From: Mycobacterium sp. JS623
Lineage (GTDB): Bacteria > Actinomycetota > Actinomycetes > Mycobacteriales > Mycobacteriaceae
DNA length: 64,000 nucleotides
NCBI RefSeq assembly: GCF_000328565.1
Contig: NC_019966.1
Location: forward strand, 806,001-870,000
Direction: 5' to 3'
Shown here one piece after another: positions 27,507-35,850 of the stretch (positions are counted from its first letter, which is position 1; each line of letters opens with the position of its first letter). The position numbers and the translations under genes were made by a program. A model generated the notes under the pieces. That model was not told the origin of the DNA and ran no database searches. It saw nothing but the letters and a program-made list of their open reading frames with translations.

Positions 27507-27800
27507 GTGAAGCCAGACTGGGTTCCGGCCCACAACTCCTCTGATCCGCAGGCCAGGCGCATAGTCGATACGGCCGAGGGCATTCTAGTTGGCCTTCGTC
27601 GATGTTCAACGGCTGCCGCGTTCGACGAGCTGCTCGGCGCCGCGCAGCGCCACGGCATCCCGGTGTTCACGGTTGCATGCGCGCTCGTCGAACTGGCCAA
27701 CGGTGAAACAAGACCGCGGCCAGGCTCTCACACGGCTCAGTGCGCCGCGCGCCGCGAATGGGGTCACCTTTTCAGCCTCTCTCCCGTGCGCGCTCGCTGA
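27507..27800 (+). CDS. ANTAR-type RNA-binding regulator
   Basis: From GTG 27507 (VKPDWVPAHN) the protein carries an ANTAR-like three-helix segment: VDTAEGILVGLRRCSTAAAF, DELLGAAQRHGIPVFTVA, LVELANGE. ANTAR proteins bind paired RNA hairpins to prevent termination. Here the domain stands nearly alone, as in several mycobacterial small ANTAR proteins. GAGAAGGGA precedes the GTG. The C-terminal 25 residues look non-conserved and may reflect a changed 3' end. Confidence 0.65.
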   Translation: MKPDWVPAHNSSDPQARRIVDTAEGILVGLRRCSTAAAFDELLGAAQRHGIPVFTVACALVELANGETRPRPGSHTAQCAARREWGHLFSLSPVRAR

Positions 27801-27836
27801 ACGCCACGTGATGGACTGAACCAGTGCGTTGGTCGC

Positions 27837-30110
27837 TTACCTGAACCACCGCGGTTGTTCGCCTTCGGCAGCGAGCGTGATCGTGTGCCGCCCCGGAGGC
27901 ACGGGCACCGTGGAATCCGTCGGATTGTCGTCGAGCCGCACCGTGACCCCGGGCGGCAACGCCGCGAGCTTGATCTCCACGGCCGTGTCGGTCGCCACGG
28001 CGATCGTCGACCGGGGCAGGGCGGCCAAGCCCGCCCGCGCGAGGTCGACCGTAAGTCCAGCGACTCCAACAAGATTCAGCGTCAGGCTGGGCAGGGTGGC
28101 GGGAGCCCCGCCCAGCAGCCATGTGAGCTCTTTGAACAGCCCTGGCGACGGGTCCAGATCCAGGATGAGGCCCCCACGGCGCCGGATCGTCCGGTTCCGG
28201 TCCGGCCGCGCGTAGGACCGTGCATCGACCTCGGCGACGGCCCCGCGGGTTCCCGTGACATGTGCAGCGGCCCGTAGATCCGATATCCACCAGGCCCGGT
28301 GCGAGCCGATACCCAGATCCGCTCGAACCAGCTGCGGGTACCACGCGAACGTGATGTGGCCGGGATCGCCTTGGCGCAGACCGGTACCCATGTGCGACAC
28401 GGGATCGTCGAACTTGTCCTTCAACGCGAACGACAAGTGGGTCTCGCTCGGGTAGACGGTGAACCGGTAGCGGTAGCCCAGCCGGTCGAGATCGAGCACC
28501 TGATGCAGCACACCCAAAAACGGTACGAGCGCATCCAACAGCCCGTGTGCGATCACGAACGGAAGCCACCGAGCATTGACGAGTAGCCGCAACGTGTCAC
28601 CCTCGCGGGCACAATGTGAATCGGGGTCGGGGTCCGCCGGAATCTCGATGTCGGGCAGTAGCCGGACGCCACACACCGGCGGGCCGGCCAGCACGACCGC
28701 CTGCGAAAAGACCTCCGGATAGGCCAGGCCCAACTTGTACGTTCCGTAGCCACCCATCGAATATCCGGATATCACAGTGCGATTCGGGTCGGCGCCGATC
28801 TGCTCGGTCACCCGTGCCCAGACTTCCCAGACGTCGAGCTCACCCTCGTCGAAGTACCAGCACGCCGGCCCGCGGGCCAGCGGCGTCACCACCACCGAGT
28901 TGCGCCCATCGCACACCTGATGCAGCAGCCGCGGGTCGATCGCCGCAAACTGGTTCTGCCCCAACGCAAGTGAGTGCAGCAGCAGGGTCAGCGGCAGCTT
29001 GCGCCCGGGCGCGTATGTCGCCGGCAGGCACACCGAGTAGGGCTGTACCCGGCCGAGGAACTGCGGCTTGGTGCTCAGCACGTTCGTCTTGTCGACGCCC
29101 TGGCCCAACTCGACTGAGGACACATACCAACGCGTCGACGTGCCGGTGATGATCGGCTCAGCGGTGGTCTTGCGCTCGGCAAGCTCGTCCCACGGCACGG
29201 CCAGCGAGAACTGCGACACGTCACCGTCGGTGAGCGCGGCCGCCTGGGCCTTGTCCGCCCAGAAGTTCAGCCGCTCCGGCTCCTGCTCGTCGGTGCGGAA
29301 AGCCACGTTGTACACGTTGGGTTGCCCCGGCTTCGCGCCGTGGGTGGCCGGGACGTCGGCGAACCCGTCCCCGGCGGCGTTGGACAGCCCAGCGGCGAGC
29401 CGTACCGTCCAGGTACCGGTCGGTTCGAACAGAGAACGCGGAACCTGTGCCATAAAGGACCGCGCCGCCATGTCGACGGTGTGCTCGACGGGAGTCGTCG
29501 CCTGGGTCGCGAGGTCGATCAGCTTCGCGCCGGCCCCGGAGACGAGCAGCGCCCAGTCGATTCCTGCGGATCGGACTCCGGCCCCCGCTGGCCAATCAGC
29601 CGTGCCGGCTCGGCCGGGGCCGGTGTCGAACGTGAACAGTCCGATCGGGACCGAAGCGTCGATCATGGTGTTCCAGTCGATCCGCCACCAGGTGTGGGTC
29701 TCGGTGAGCCCGATGGCGACCCGGAAGATGTCGGCGCCGTTATGGGCCGCGGGTCCGTCCGGGTAGATGTACGTGCCGCGTGACAGCTCCAGCCCAGGGA
29801 CCAGGGCGTCGACGGGGAAGCCCATTGCGCCGTGGTCGTCGTAGAGGAAGTCGGTCCAGAACACGGCGCCCCCGGCGAAGCGGCCGGTGCCGCATGTGCG
29901 CGGGAACTCCTCACCGAACGGCCATCCGGCAGGTGCGGGAAGCTTAGGTTCTGGCCGCAGCGCTGCCGGTGGCACGCCTTCGGGCATTCCATTGATGACC
30001 AGGAGTTCCGACGGTTGGGCCGGCGCTTCTGGCCTGACCGCTTTGAGCACCGCGTCGGCCACGCCGAACCCGACGCGGATCGGCAGGAGCGCCAGTTCGA
30101 CCAATGACAT
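27837..30110 (-). CDS. Large alpha/beta-hydrolase (esterase/peptidase-like) with N-terminal beta domain
   Basis: The 757-residue protein has three parts. Residues about 40-330 form a beta-rich domain. Residues about 350-600 form an alpha/beta-hydrolase with nucleophile elbow GYSMGGYGTY (Ser about 446), Asp in HGLLDALVP and His in YPSETHLSF. The C-terminal domain is short (LTVDLARAGLAALPRSTIAV) and ends EGEQPRWFR. No signal peptide is obvious. It is divergent from the patatin gene. A decayed copy of the C-terminal part lies next to the second patatin gene. Confidence 0.75.
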   Translation of the reverse strand: MSLVELALLPIRVGFGVADAVLKAVRPEAPAQPSELLVINGMPEGVPPAALRPEPKLPAPAGWPFGEEFPRTCGTGRFAGGAVFWTDFLYDDHGAMGFPVDALVPGLELSRGTYIYPDGPAAHNGADIFRVAIGLTETHTWWRIDWNTMIDASVPIGLFTFDTGPGRAGTADWPAGAGVRSAGIDWALLVSGAGAKLIDLATQATTPVEHTVDMAARSFMAQVPRSLFEPTGTWTVRLAAGLSNAAGDGFADVPATHGAKPGQPNVYNVAFRTDEQEPERLNFWADKAQAAALTDGDVSQFSLAVPWDELAERKTTAEPIITGTSTRWYVSSVELGQGVDKTNVLSTKPQFLGRVQPYSVCLPATYAPGRKLPLTLLLHSLALGQNQFAAIDPRLLHQVCDGRNSVVVTPLARGPACWYFDEGELDVWEVWARVTEQIGADPNRTVISGYSMGGYGTYKLGLAYPEVFSQAVVLAGPPVCGVRLLPDIEIPADPDPDSHCAREGDTLRLLVNARWLPFVIAHGLLDALVPFLGVLHQVLDLDRLGYRYRFTVYPSETHLSFALKDKFDDPVSHMGTGLRQGDPGHITFAWYPQLVRADLGIGSHRAWWISDLRAAAHVTGTRGAVAEVDARSYARPDRNRTIRRRGGLILDLDPSPGLFKELTWLLGGAPATLPSLTLNLVGVAGLTVDLARAGLAALPRSTIAVATDTAVEIKLAALPPGVTVRLDDNPTDSTVPVPPGRHTITLAAEGEQPRWFR

Positions 30111-30328
30111 GACTTCAAGGTAAGGCGCTGGCGGCTGGCCGGAAGTCGATTGCCGGTTTAGGGCGTTTCCCAGTGACCCGGTCTGTAGTGAATGGTTTGG
30201 CGCACTAAATTTGTTGGCTCCGAGGAGTTTTCAGGCTTGTGTCGTCTGCCCCGCTCTTCGCGGGCCGACGCCGCCGCTTGCGCACCATGAGCCGGCCGTG
30301 ATTGCCGGCGTCGGAATCGTGCCGTCGT

Positions 30329-30340
30329 TAGGTTTGAGGA
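30329..30340 (+). promoter_or_regulatory. -10 hexamer for leaderless patatin transcript
   Basis: TAGGTT occupies -12 to -7 relative to the A of the patatin ATG. No separate Shine-Dalgarno with proper spacing is present. This geometry is typical of mycobacterial leaderless genes. Confidence 0.4.
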
Positions 30341-31315
30341 ATGAACGCGGCGAACCGGGCAGATCTGGTGTGCGAAGGCGGTGGTGTTCGGGGTATCGGA
30401 TTGGTCGGTGCGGTGCACGCGCTGGCTGCTGCGGGCTATGAGTTCCCGCGGGTCGCTGGATCCAGCGCCGGCTCCGTGGTCGCGTCCATGGTGGCGGCGC
30501 TTCAGGCGGCCGGGGAGCCGCTGTCGCGCCTCGACGAGCTTGCGCAGAACATTGACTACTCGAAGTTCGCCGACCCGACTCTGCTTGCTCGGATACCGAT
30601 CGTTGGCCCGGCGCTGTCACTCATCACCAGGGATGGGATTTATCGGGGCGACTACTTGGAAAACCTGCTGACTGGGCTGCTCGGCGACCTCGGGGTGCGC
30701 ACGTTTGGTGATTTGCGCACCGGCGAGCAGGCGCAGCAGTATGCGTGGTCGCTGGTGGTCACCGCGAGTGATCTGTCGCGACGCCGGTTGGTGCGCATCC
30801 CGTGGGACCTGCCGAACTACGGCGTGAACCCCGATGAGTTCTCGGTGGCGAAGGCCGTGCGGGCCTCCTCGGCGGTTCCCTTTGCGTTCCAACCGGTCCG
30901 GGTCAGCGGCGCGACGTGGGTAGACGGGGGTCTGCTGTCGAATTTTCCCGTTCAACTGTTCGACCGCGCAGACGGCCGGCCGCGGTGGCCGACATTCGGC
31001 ATCCGGCTATCGGCACCGGCCGGTATGCCGCCGACTCACCAGATCCGCGGTCCGTTGTCATTGGCTTTCGGCGCGCTGGAAACACTGATCAGTGATCAGG
31101 ACTCGGCCTATATCGACGATCCGTGTACGGTTCGGCGCACAATCTTCGTTCCCGCCGACTCGGTCCGCACGTTGGATTTCGACATCAGCGCCGAGGAGCG
31201 CGACGCACTGTACGACCGCGGGGTGCATGCTGCCCAACAGTTCCTGGAGTCGTGGGATTACCCCGAGTATCTACGGGTGTGCCGTGGTGAGCTGACGTCG
31301 ACGCCCGAGGTGTGA
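30341..31315 (+). CDS. Patatin-like phospholipase, copy 1
   Basis: The 324-residue lipid acyl hydrolase has oxyanion loop GGGVRGIGLVGA (14-25), nucleophile elbow GSSAG (Ser about 42) and catalytic DGG in WVDGGLLSNFP (about 197). Patatins hydrolyse membrane phospholipids, and some act as suicide effectors in phage defence. It lies tail-to-tail with the jetA/jetB' pair. A paralogue about 85 percent identical by eye sits at 42066-43037 in the same position relative to the jetA pseudogene. Confidence 0.88.
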   Translation: MNAANRADLVCEGGGVRGIGLVGAVHALAAAGYEFPRVAGSSAGSVVASMVAALQAAGEPLSRLDELAQNIDYSKFADPTLLARIPIVGPALSLITRDGIYRGDYLENLLTGLLGDLGVRTFGDLRTGEQAQQYAWSLVVTASDLSRRRLVRIPWDLPNYGVNPDEFSVAKAVRASSAVPFAFQPVRVSGATWVDGGLLSNFPVQLFDRADGRPRWPTFGIRLSAPAGMPPTHQIRGPLSLAFGALETLISDQDSAYIDDPCTVRRTIFVPADSVRTLDFDISAEERDALYDRGVHAAQQFLESWDYPEYLRVCRGELTSTPEV

Positions 31316-31599
31316 CGACGCGGCTGACGGGAAGTTGATAGCAAAATGCTCAGCGGCACGAGGTGACCTGTTACTCCGCGAGTGCAGGACGAGCGGCGGT
31401 CGGGGTCCTACGTCGGTCGATGAAGTCTTTTGCGCGGGATTGCTTTTAGGCGACCATGTAGGTGCCGCAGGCGTGCAGCCCGAGCGTTCATGGTGTGAGC
31501 GTGGCCCGAGCGGCCCATCGAAGGTCACGGCGTGGCTGGAGTGCCCCGCATAAATTCACGGTCCGCCAGCAGTCCGCGAGCAATTCCAGCATGGTCTGC

Positions 31600-31854
31600 T
31601 CACCGCACCGCACCGCACCGCACCGCCCGCGCCGCGGTGGCCGACAGGTCTTTGCAGTACTCCCAGCTGTAGATGTCGGCGTCGGCTTCGGCGCTGGTGT
31701 AGCGGCGGGTGAGCAGATGTTGCAGGGCCCAGCAGGCGCGGTCGGGCAGTTCGGCGATGTCGCCGTAGAAGCGCGGCCTGCGCTGAACGGGTGGGCGGGC
31801 GGTCTGGTCGACCTGGGGCAGTGAGGAGAAGTCGATGTCGGCTTCGGTGGTCAC
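31600..31854 (-). pseudogene. jetB 5' fragment in original operon position
   Basis: GTG 31854 overlaps the jetA stop by four bases, as in a normal jetA-jetB operon. The first ~70 residues (VTTEADIDFSSLPQVDQTAR, ALQHLLTRRYTSAEADADIY) match jetB at 10.3-11.0 kb. Two codons are then lost, and after EYCKDLS the frame enters unrelated sequence and a CACCG repeat. About two thirds of JetB is missing, so it cannot be functional. Confidence 0.8.
31601..31625. repeat. CACCG x5 microsatellite at the jetB breakpoint
   Basis: Five perfect CACCG units in tandem lie immediately at the 3' end of the truncated jetB homology and encode its aberrant C-terminus. Confidence 0.7.
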
Positions 31855-33290
31855 GTAGCGGCTCCGGCGAGGGTGGTGATGGGTTCGGTGAATGTCAAAC
31901 GGGGGACGGCGATTTCGCGGTCGCGGCCGTCGAGGGAGCGGAAGCGGACGGTGGTGGATTCGGTGTCGTCGGGGTTGGGCTGTTTGAGGGCCCAGGACCA
32001 GAGCACGATGACGTGGCCGAGGTAGGCGGTGTCGAGCATGGCGACCGCGTCGGGCAGGCTCACGGGTCCGGTGGTGATGGCGTGGTTGAGCATGTCGGAC
32101 ATGGCCGGGGCGTCGACCTGGGTGGTCAGCGCGGCGAAGTTGGTGAGGTCGACTTCGGTGTCGCCGGGTTTGGCGGGCTTGGGGTTGGACAGGTCGCCGA
32201 TGCGGAAGCCAAGGGCGCCAATGGAACTGATGGTGTGGCGGGCGAGCGGGACGTCGATGTCGAGGCGGGAGTCGGTGAAGCTCGACTTGAGCAGGGCGCG
32301 GGCGGCGCCGATGGCGTCGTTGAGTTGGCGGGCCACGCCGCGGCTCTGCTCCATGGTGCCGAACGCGGTGAAGCGTTTGACGCGCTGGGCGCAGCGCTGC
32401 TGGATGCGTTCGACTTCGTCGATCTGGTGGCCGACGAGTTCGAAGAAGCCGGCCATCACCTTGCGCAGGGCCGGGTCGAGGGCGGGTAGGGCTTCGGCGA
32501 CGGCGGCGACGTCGGCCTCGAACTCGGCGCGTTGGTCGGGGTCGTTGATCATGCGTAGAAAGGCGCGATGCGAGTCGCGGCCCTTCGAGTCCCAGGCGGC
32601 CTGATAGTCCGAATACATTTGGCGCTGGCGGTCGCGGTATTCGGTGTTGGAGTCGATGGGTTCGTCGAGGGCGGCGGTGGCCTGTTCGATCATGATGCCG
32701 TATTGGCCGATGTCGGTGATGAGGCGTTCCATTTGTAGGGCGATGGCGCGGGCCTCGTCGTAGCAGTCGGTGACGTCGGGCTGAGGGCGTTGACCGGCGT
32801 CGAGTTGGTTGAGTTCCTCATGGAGAGTGGCGATTTCGGCTTCGATGTGCTTACGGATGCGGGCGGGGTCGTTATCGACTTTGACGGCGACCTGCTTGAG
32901 GCGCGCGGCGATGCCGGTGATGGAGCCGCCGGTGGCAATGGTGTCCTGGCGGCGCATGGTCCTTAAGAAGTCCAGCGCGCGGCGGGCGTCCTGGGTGAGG
33001 TAGCAGACGTTGGTGTCGTGGCGTTCGTCGACGATGCGGTGCAGCCAGCCCTGGGCGGCCCAGGACTTGATCAGCGCGAGCCCGGACTGAGGATCGTCAA
33101 GGCCGTCGAGGTCGCGTTCCAGCCGCACCACGAGCTCAGTCTCAGGCACGGCACCATCGCTAAGGTGCCGCTCCATCAAGGTCGCGTAGAGGCACAGGTT
33201 GGTGGCCGCGAGCAGGCGGATCGCGCGCGAGCCCTGCAGGTCACGGTTGAGGTCGAACAGGTCGGCTGCTCCCGCGTCGTCGTCGTGCAC
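31851..33290 (-). CDS. jetA: JetA / MksF (DUF3375) kleisin-like subunit of Wadjet
   Basis: This 479-residue DUF3375 protein is full length for JetA. Recognisable parts are the N-terminal helical region (LFDLNRDLQGSRAIRLLAAT), CYLTQDARRALDFLRTMRR, the long helical middle with DSNTEYRDRQRQMYSDYQAA, and a C-terminal winged-helix-like domain ending RLTFTEPITTLAG. GTG 33290 is preceded by GAGGAA and then a TATGTT hexamer 36 bases away. In Wadjet, JetA links the two JetC heads with JetB. Two further partial copies occur in the window. Confidence 0.9.
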   Translation of the reverse strand: MHDDDAGAADLFDLNRDLQGSRAIRLLAATNLCLYATLMERHLSDGAVPETELVVRLERDLDGLDDPQSGLALIKSWAAQGWLHRIVDERHDTNVCYLTQDARRALDFLRTMRRQDTIATGGSITGIAARLKQVAVKVDNDPARIRKHIEAEIATLHEELNQLDAGQRPQPDVTDCYDEARAIALQMERLITDIGQYGIMIEQATAALDEPIDSNTEYRDRQRQMYSDYQAAWDSKGRDSHRAFLRMINDPDQRAEFEADVAAVAEALPALDPALRKVMAGFFELVGHQIDEVERIQQRCAQRVKRFTAFGTMEQSRGVARQLNDAIGAARALLKSSFTDSRLDIDVPLARHTISSIGALGFRIGDLSNPKPAKPGDTEVDLTNFAALTTQVDAPAMSDMLNHAITTGPVSLPDAVAMLDTAYLGHVIVLWSWALKQPNPDDTESTTVRFRSLDGRDREIAVPRLTFTEPITTLAGAAT

Positions 33291-33492
33291 CTGCGTTCCT
33301 CAATCTGCAATTGGTCGGACGCCTCAACATAGGCGACACGAGCGACATCGCCCGCGCGGCGAGGGCTCGTGTCGGCGGCGATTTCCGTCACCTGAACTGT
33401 TTGCCGATGTCAGCGGAATGTCCGCGCCCCCAAGGCATTGCGCCGACTCCGGCGCAGGCATGGTGCGCTTGTGAAGCATGAGGCAGATGGTG
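33288..33492 (-). repeat. Jet upstream cassette, copy C (in front of jetA)
   Basis: This is probably the ancestral copy, since it precedes the first gene of the operon. Minus-strand blocks are CGCTGACATCGGCAAAC, CCGACACGAG, CGATGTCG, CCTATGTTGAGGCGTCCGAC, then GAGGAACGCAG and GTG. TATGTT at 33326-33331 is the candidate -10. Sequence similarity to copies B and D extends to the AGGCAGATGGTG block near 33492. Confidence 0.75.
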
Positions 33493-33690
33493 TTCGGCCG
33501 CTGGCGCCGTCCGACCGAGGAAATGGGAAGTGGTGCGTCCGCAGCGCAGTCGCCCCCAAACCCCAGCATTACGTGACCGATGAGAATACGCTGGCGAAGG
33601 TGCAGCGAACGGCGCGGACGCGCTGGCGTCTGCGAATTCGTTCACTGCGCATGACCAGTTGACAACACTGCGTGACTAGGTCTTGGTGCG

Positions 33691-35850
33691 GTGGCTCTTC
33701 AGCCCTCGGTTCCGCCGCGGCGGTCGGGACAGCAAAACGGTCCGGCACTGTATGAGGCGGTGCGGGCGCACTGGCGTGACGTGGTTCGCCGCCTTCAACC
33801 ACTTGACACGACTGCGCGGCTCGATCTCGGCGCCGACAAGACCGTGCGAGTCGATCTTGATGTCGACACGACGACGCGACCAGATCCGGATACGAAGCCG
33901 GCTGAGCCGTCGGTTCGGGCAGGACAGCAAACCGATGCTCTGCCGCGCGACGCGGTGCGGGCGCAGTGCCGCGACGTGGTTCGTCGCCTTCAATCAGATG
34001 GCGCCACTGCGCGTTTCGATCTTGACGCGACGGCGCGATTCGATCTCGATGTTGACAAGACTGCTCGACTAGATCCGGTTCGGGCACGGCGGCCAAGACC
34101 GCAAAACGATGCGTTGCTGCGCGACGCGGTGCGGGCTCAGCGTCGCGGCCGTGAGGCTATTTACCGTCCACGACTGGTTCCACCGCGGCCGCCGGGGCAG
34201 CAGATCAATGCTCCACTGCATGCCGCTGTGACTATGAGCGAGGCAGATGTTTGGGGGCTCCGGGTCAGCCGGACGGCCGCGGCGTTCGTCGCAGTTCTTC
34301 TGTTCGTCGCGTTGATCGTTTTGAGTGGGCATCCCTTCGGCGGCGACCAGCACCCCGCGCCGCAGCCGTCGGTGCCCTCCGCCGTGACGGACCAAGAGCA
34401 ACCGGCGTCTGGGCGCGAATCCGGCTCGGCTTCACCTGCCGGCCCCGGTGCGCATCCCGAAGGCTCATCCGGCGGGGCACTACCACCGGCGACCGGCGTG
34501 CAAGCGTTTTCAGGCGACAATGAAAAGCAAGCAAAGCCAATACCGGCCGAGCAGAGCAAGAATCGTCCATCGTCGTGGCTGGAGTTACTTCTCAACGGCG
34601 TGCTGGTGCTCCTGTCGCTGGGCTTGTTCACGGTATCCAGTACCACTCTGTGGTGGATGCTGCACGCGTGGCACAGTCCGGACGCGTTGGCAGCGACAGG
34701 TTTTCGACGTCGCAGCGCGCGTGCACCTCGGTCGTTCTCCTTACTGTTACCGGCTCGCCACGAACAGAGTGTCCTCGGGGACACGATCGACGCGATGGCT
34801 CGGCTCGATCACCCGAAGTACGAGGTGATCGTGATCATCGGTCATGACGATCCGGAGACGGAGTTGGTCGCGCGTGCGGCGGCGGCACGCCATTCGCGCA
34901 TCGTCAGGGTGGTCATGGACTACCACCTGCCCAAGAACAAACCGAAGGCGCTCAACACAGCATTGCGAAAATGCAAGGGCGACATCGTCGGTGTCTTCGA
35001 CGCCGAGGACGAGGTGCATCCGGGGCTGCTGCGTCTGGTTGAAGCGCGCTTCGAGGAATCCGGCGCAGACGTGGTTCAGGCGGGTGTGCAGTTGATGAAC
35101 GTCCAGACGAGTTGGTGGTCACTGCGCAACTGCCTGGAGTACTACTTCTGGTTCCGCTCGCGCCTGCATTTTCACGCGGATAAACGGTTCATCCCGCTCG
35201 GAGGCAACACCGTGTTCACCCGCACCGACCTGTTGCGGCAGGTGGGCGGCTGGGATCCCGACTGTCTGGCGGAGGACTGCGAGATCGGTGTGCGGTTGTC
35301 CTCGCGGGATGCCGTCGTGGCCGTCGCCTATGACCCGCAAGCGGTAACCCGCGAAGAGACCCCCGGTTCGATCCGTGGCCTCGTGAAGCAGCGCACGCGC
35401 TGGGATCAAGGTTTTCTCCAGGTGCTCCGCAAGGGTGAATGGCGCAAGCTGCCCAGCCGCAGACAGCGCTGGCTGGCCCGCTACACCTTGGCGATGCCCT
35501 TGCTGCAGGCGGCAACGGGCCTGTTGATGCCGCTGTCGATAGCGTCGATGTTCCTGTTGAAGGTTCCCGTGCCGACGGCGTTGGTGACGTTTTTGCCGCT
35601 CGCGCCGACGCTCGTCACCATGGCGGTCGAGTCTGCCGCTCTCGGTGAGTTCGGACGGGAATTCGGCATCCGAATACGTGTCCGTGACCAAGCGCGACTA
35701 TTGCTGGGCACCCTTCCATACCAGCTGCTACTTGCGGCCGCCGCCGTGCGGTCGGTGTGGCGTGAGATCCGCGGCCAAGGAGGCTGGGAAAAGACCGCGC
35801 ACGCCAACGCCCACCGCACTACCGCACCCAGGCCTCCGGTGCCGGTATGA
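33691..35850 (+). CDS. Processive family-2 glycosyltransferase (cellulose-synthase-like)
   Basis: The GT2 catalytic domain (about 345-580) shows the processive-synthase motifs: LLLPARHE, KPKALNTAL, DAEDE (about 436), LAEDCEIG in place of TED (about 525) and QRTRW (QxxRW, about 567). Membrane helices lie at about 190-215, 295-320 and after 590. The N-terminal ~180 residues are unusual: three repeats containing DAVRAQ(C)RDVVRRLQ and DxDKTARxD. Similar repeats occur at the C-terminus of the next protein. GTG 33691 gives this form; an internal ATG at 34234 (MSEADVWGL) would remove the repeats. Its stop overlaps the next start. Confidence 0.82.
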   Translation: MALQPSVPPRRSGQQNGPALYEAVRAHWRDVVRRLQPLDTTARLDLGADKTVRVDLDVDTTTRPDPDTKPAEPSVRAGQQTDALPRDAVRAQCRDVVRRLQSDGATARFDLDATARFDLDVDKTARLDPVRARRPRPQNDALLRDAVRAQRRGREAIYRPRLVPPRPPGQQINAPLHAAVTMSEADVWGLRVSRTAAAFVAVLLFVALIVLSGHPFGGDQHPAPQPSVPSAVTDQEQPASGRESGSASPAGPGAHPEGSSGGALPPATGVQAFSGDNEKQAKPIPAEQSKNRPSSWLELLLNGVLVLLSLGLFTVSSTTLWWMLHAWHSPDALAATGFRRRSARAPRSFSLLLPARHEQSVLGDTIDAMARLDHPKYEVIVIIGHDDPETELVARAAAARHSRIVRVVMDYHLPKNKPKALNTALRKCKGDIVGVFDAEDEVHPGLLRLVEARFEESGADVVQAGVQLMNVQTSWWSLRNCLEYYFWFRSRLHFHADKRFIPLGGNTVFTRTDLLRQVGGWDPDCLAEDCEIGVRLSSRDAVVAVAYDPQAVTREETPGSIRGLVKQRTRWDQGFLQVLRKGEWRKLPSRRQRWLARYTLAMPLLQAATGLLMPLSIASMFLLKVPVPTALVTFLPLAPTLVTMAVESAALGEFGREFGIRIRVRDQARLLLGTLPYQLLLAAAAVRSVWREIRGQGGWEKTAHANAHRTTAPRPPVPV

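Noticed and set aside
31316..31599. Possible transposase remnant between patatin 1 and jetB'
   Set aside because: No frame shows a DDE or other transposase motif and no terminal inverted repeats were found.
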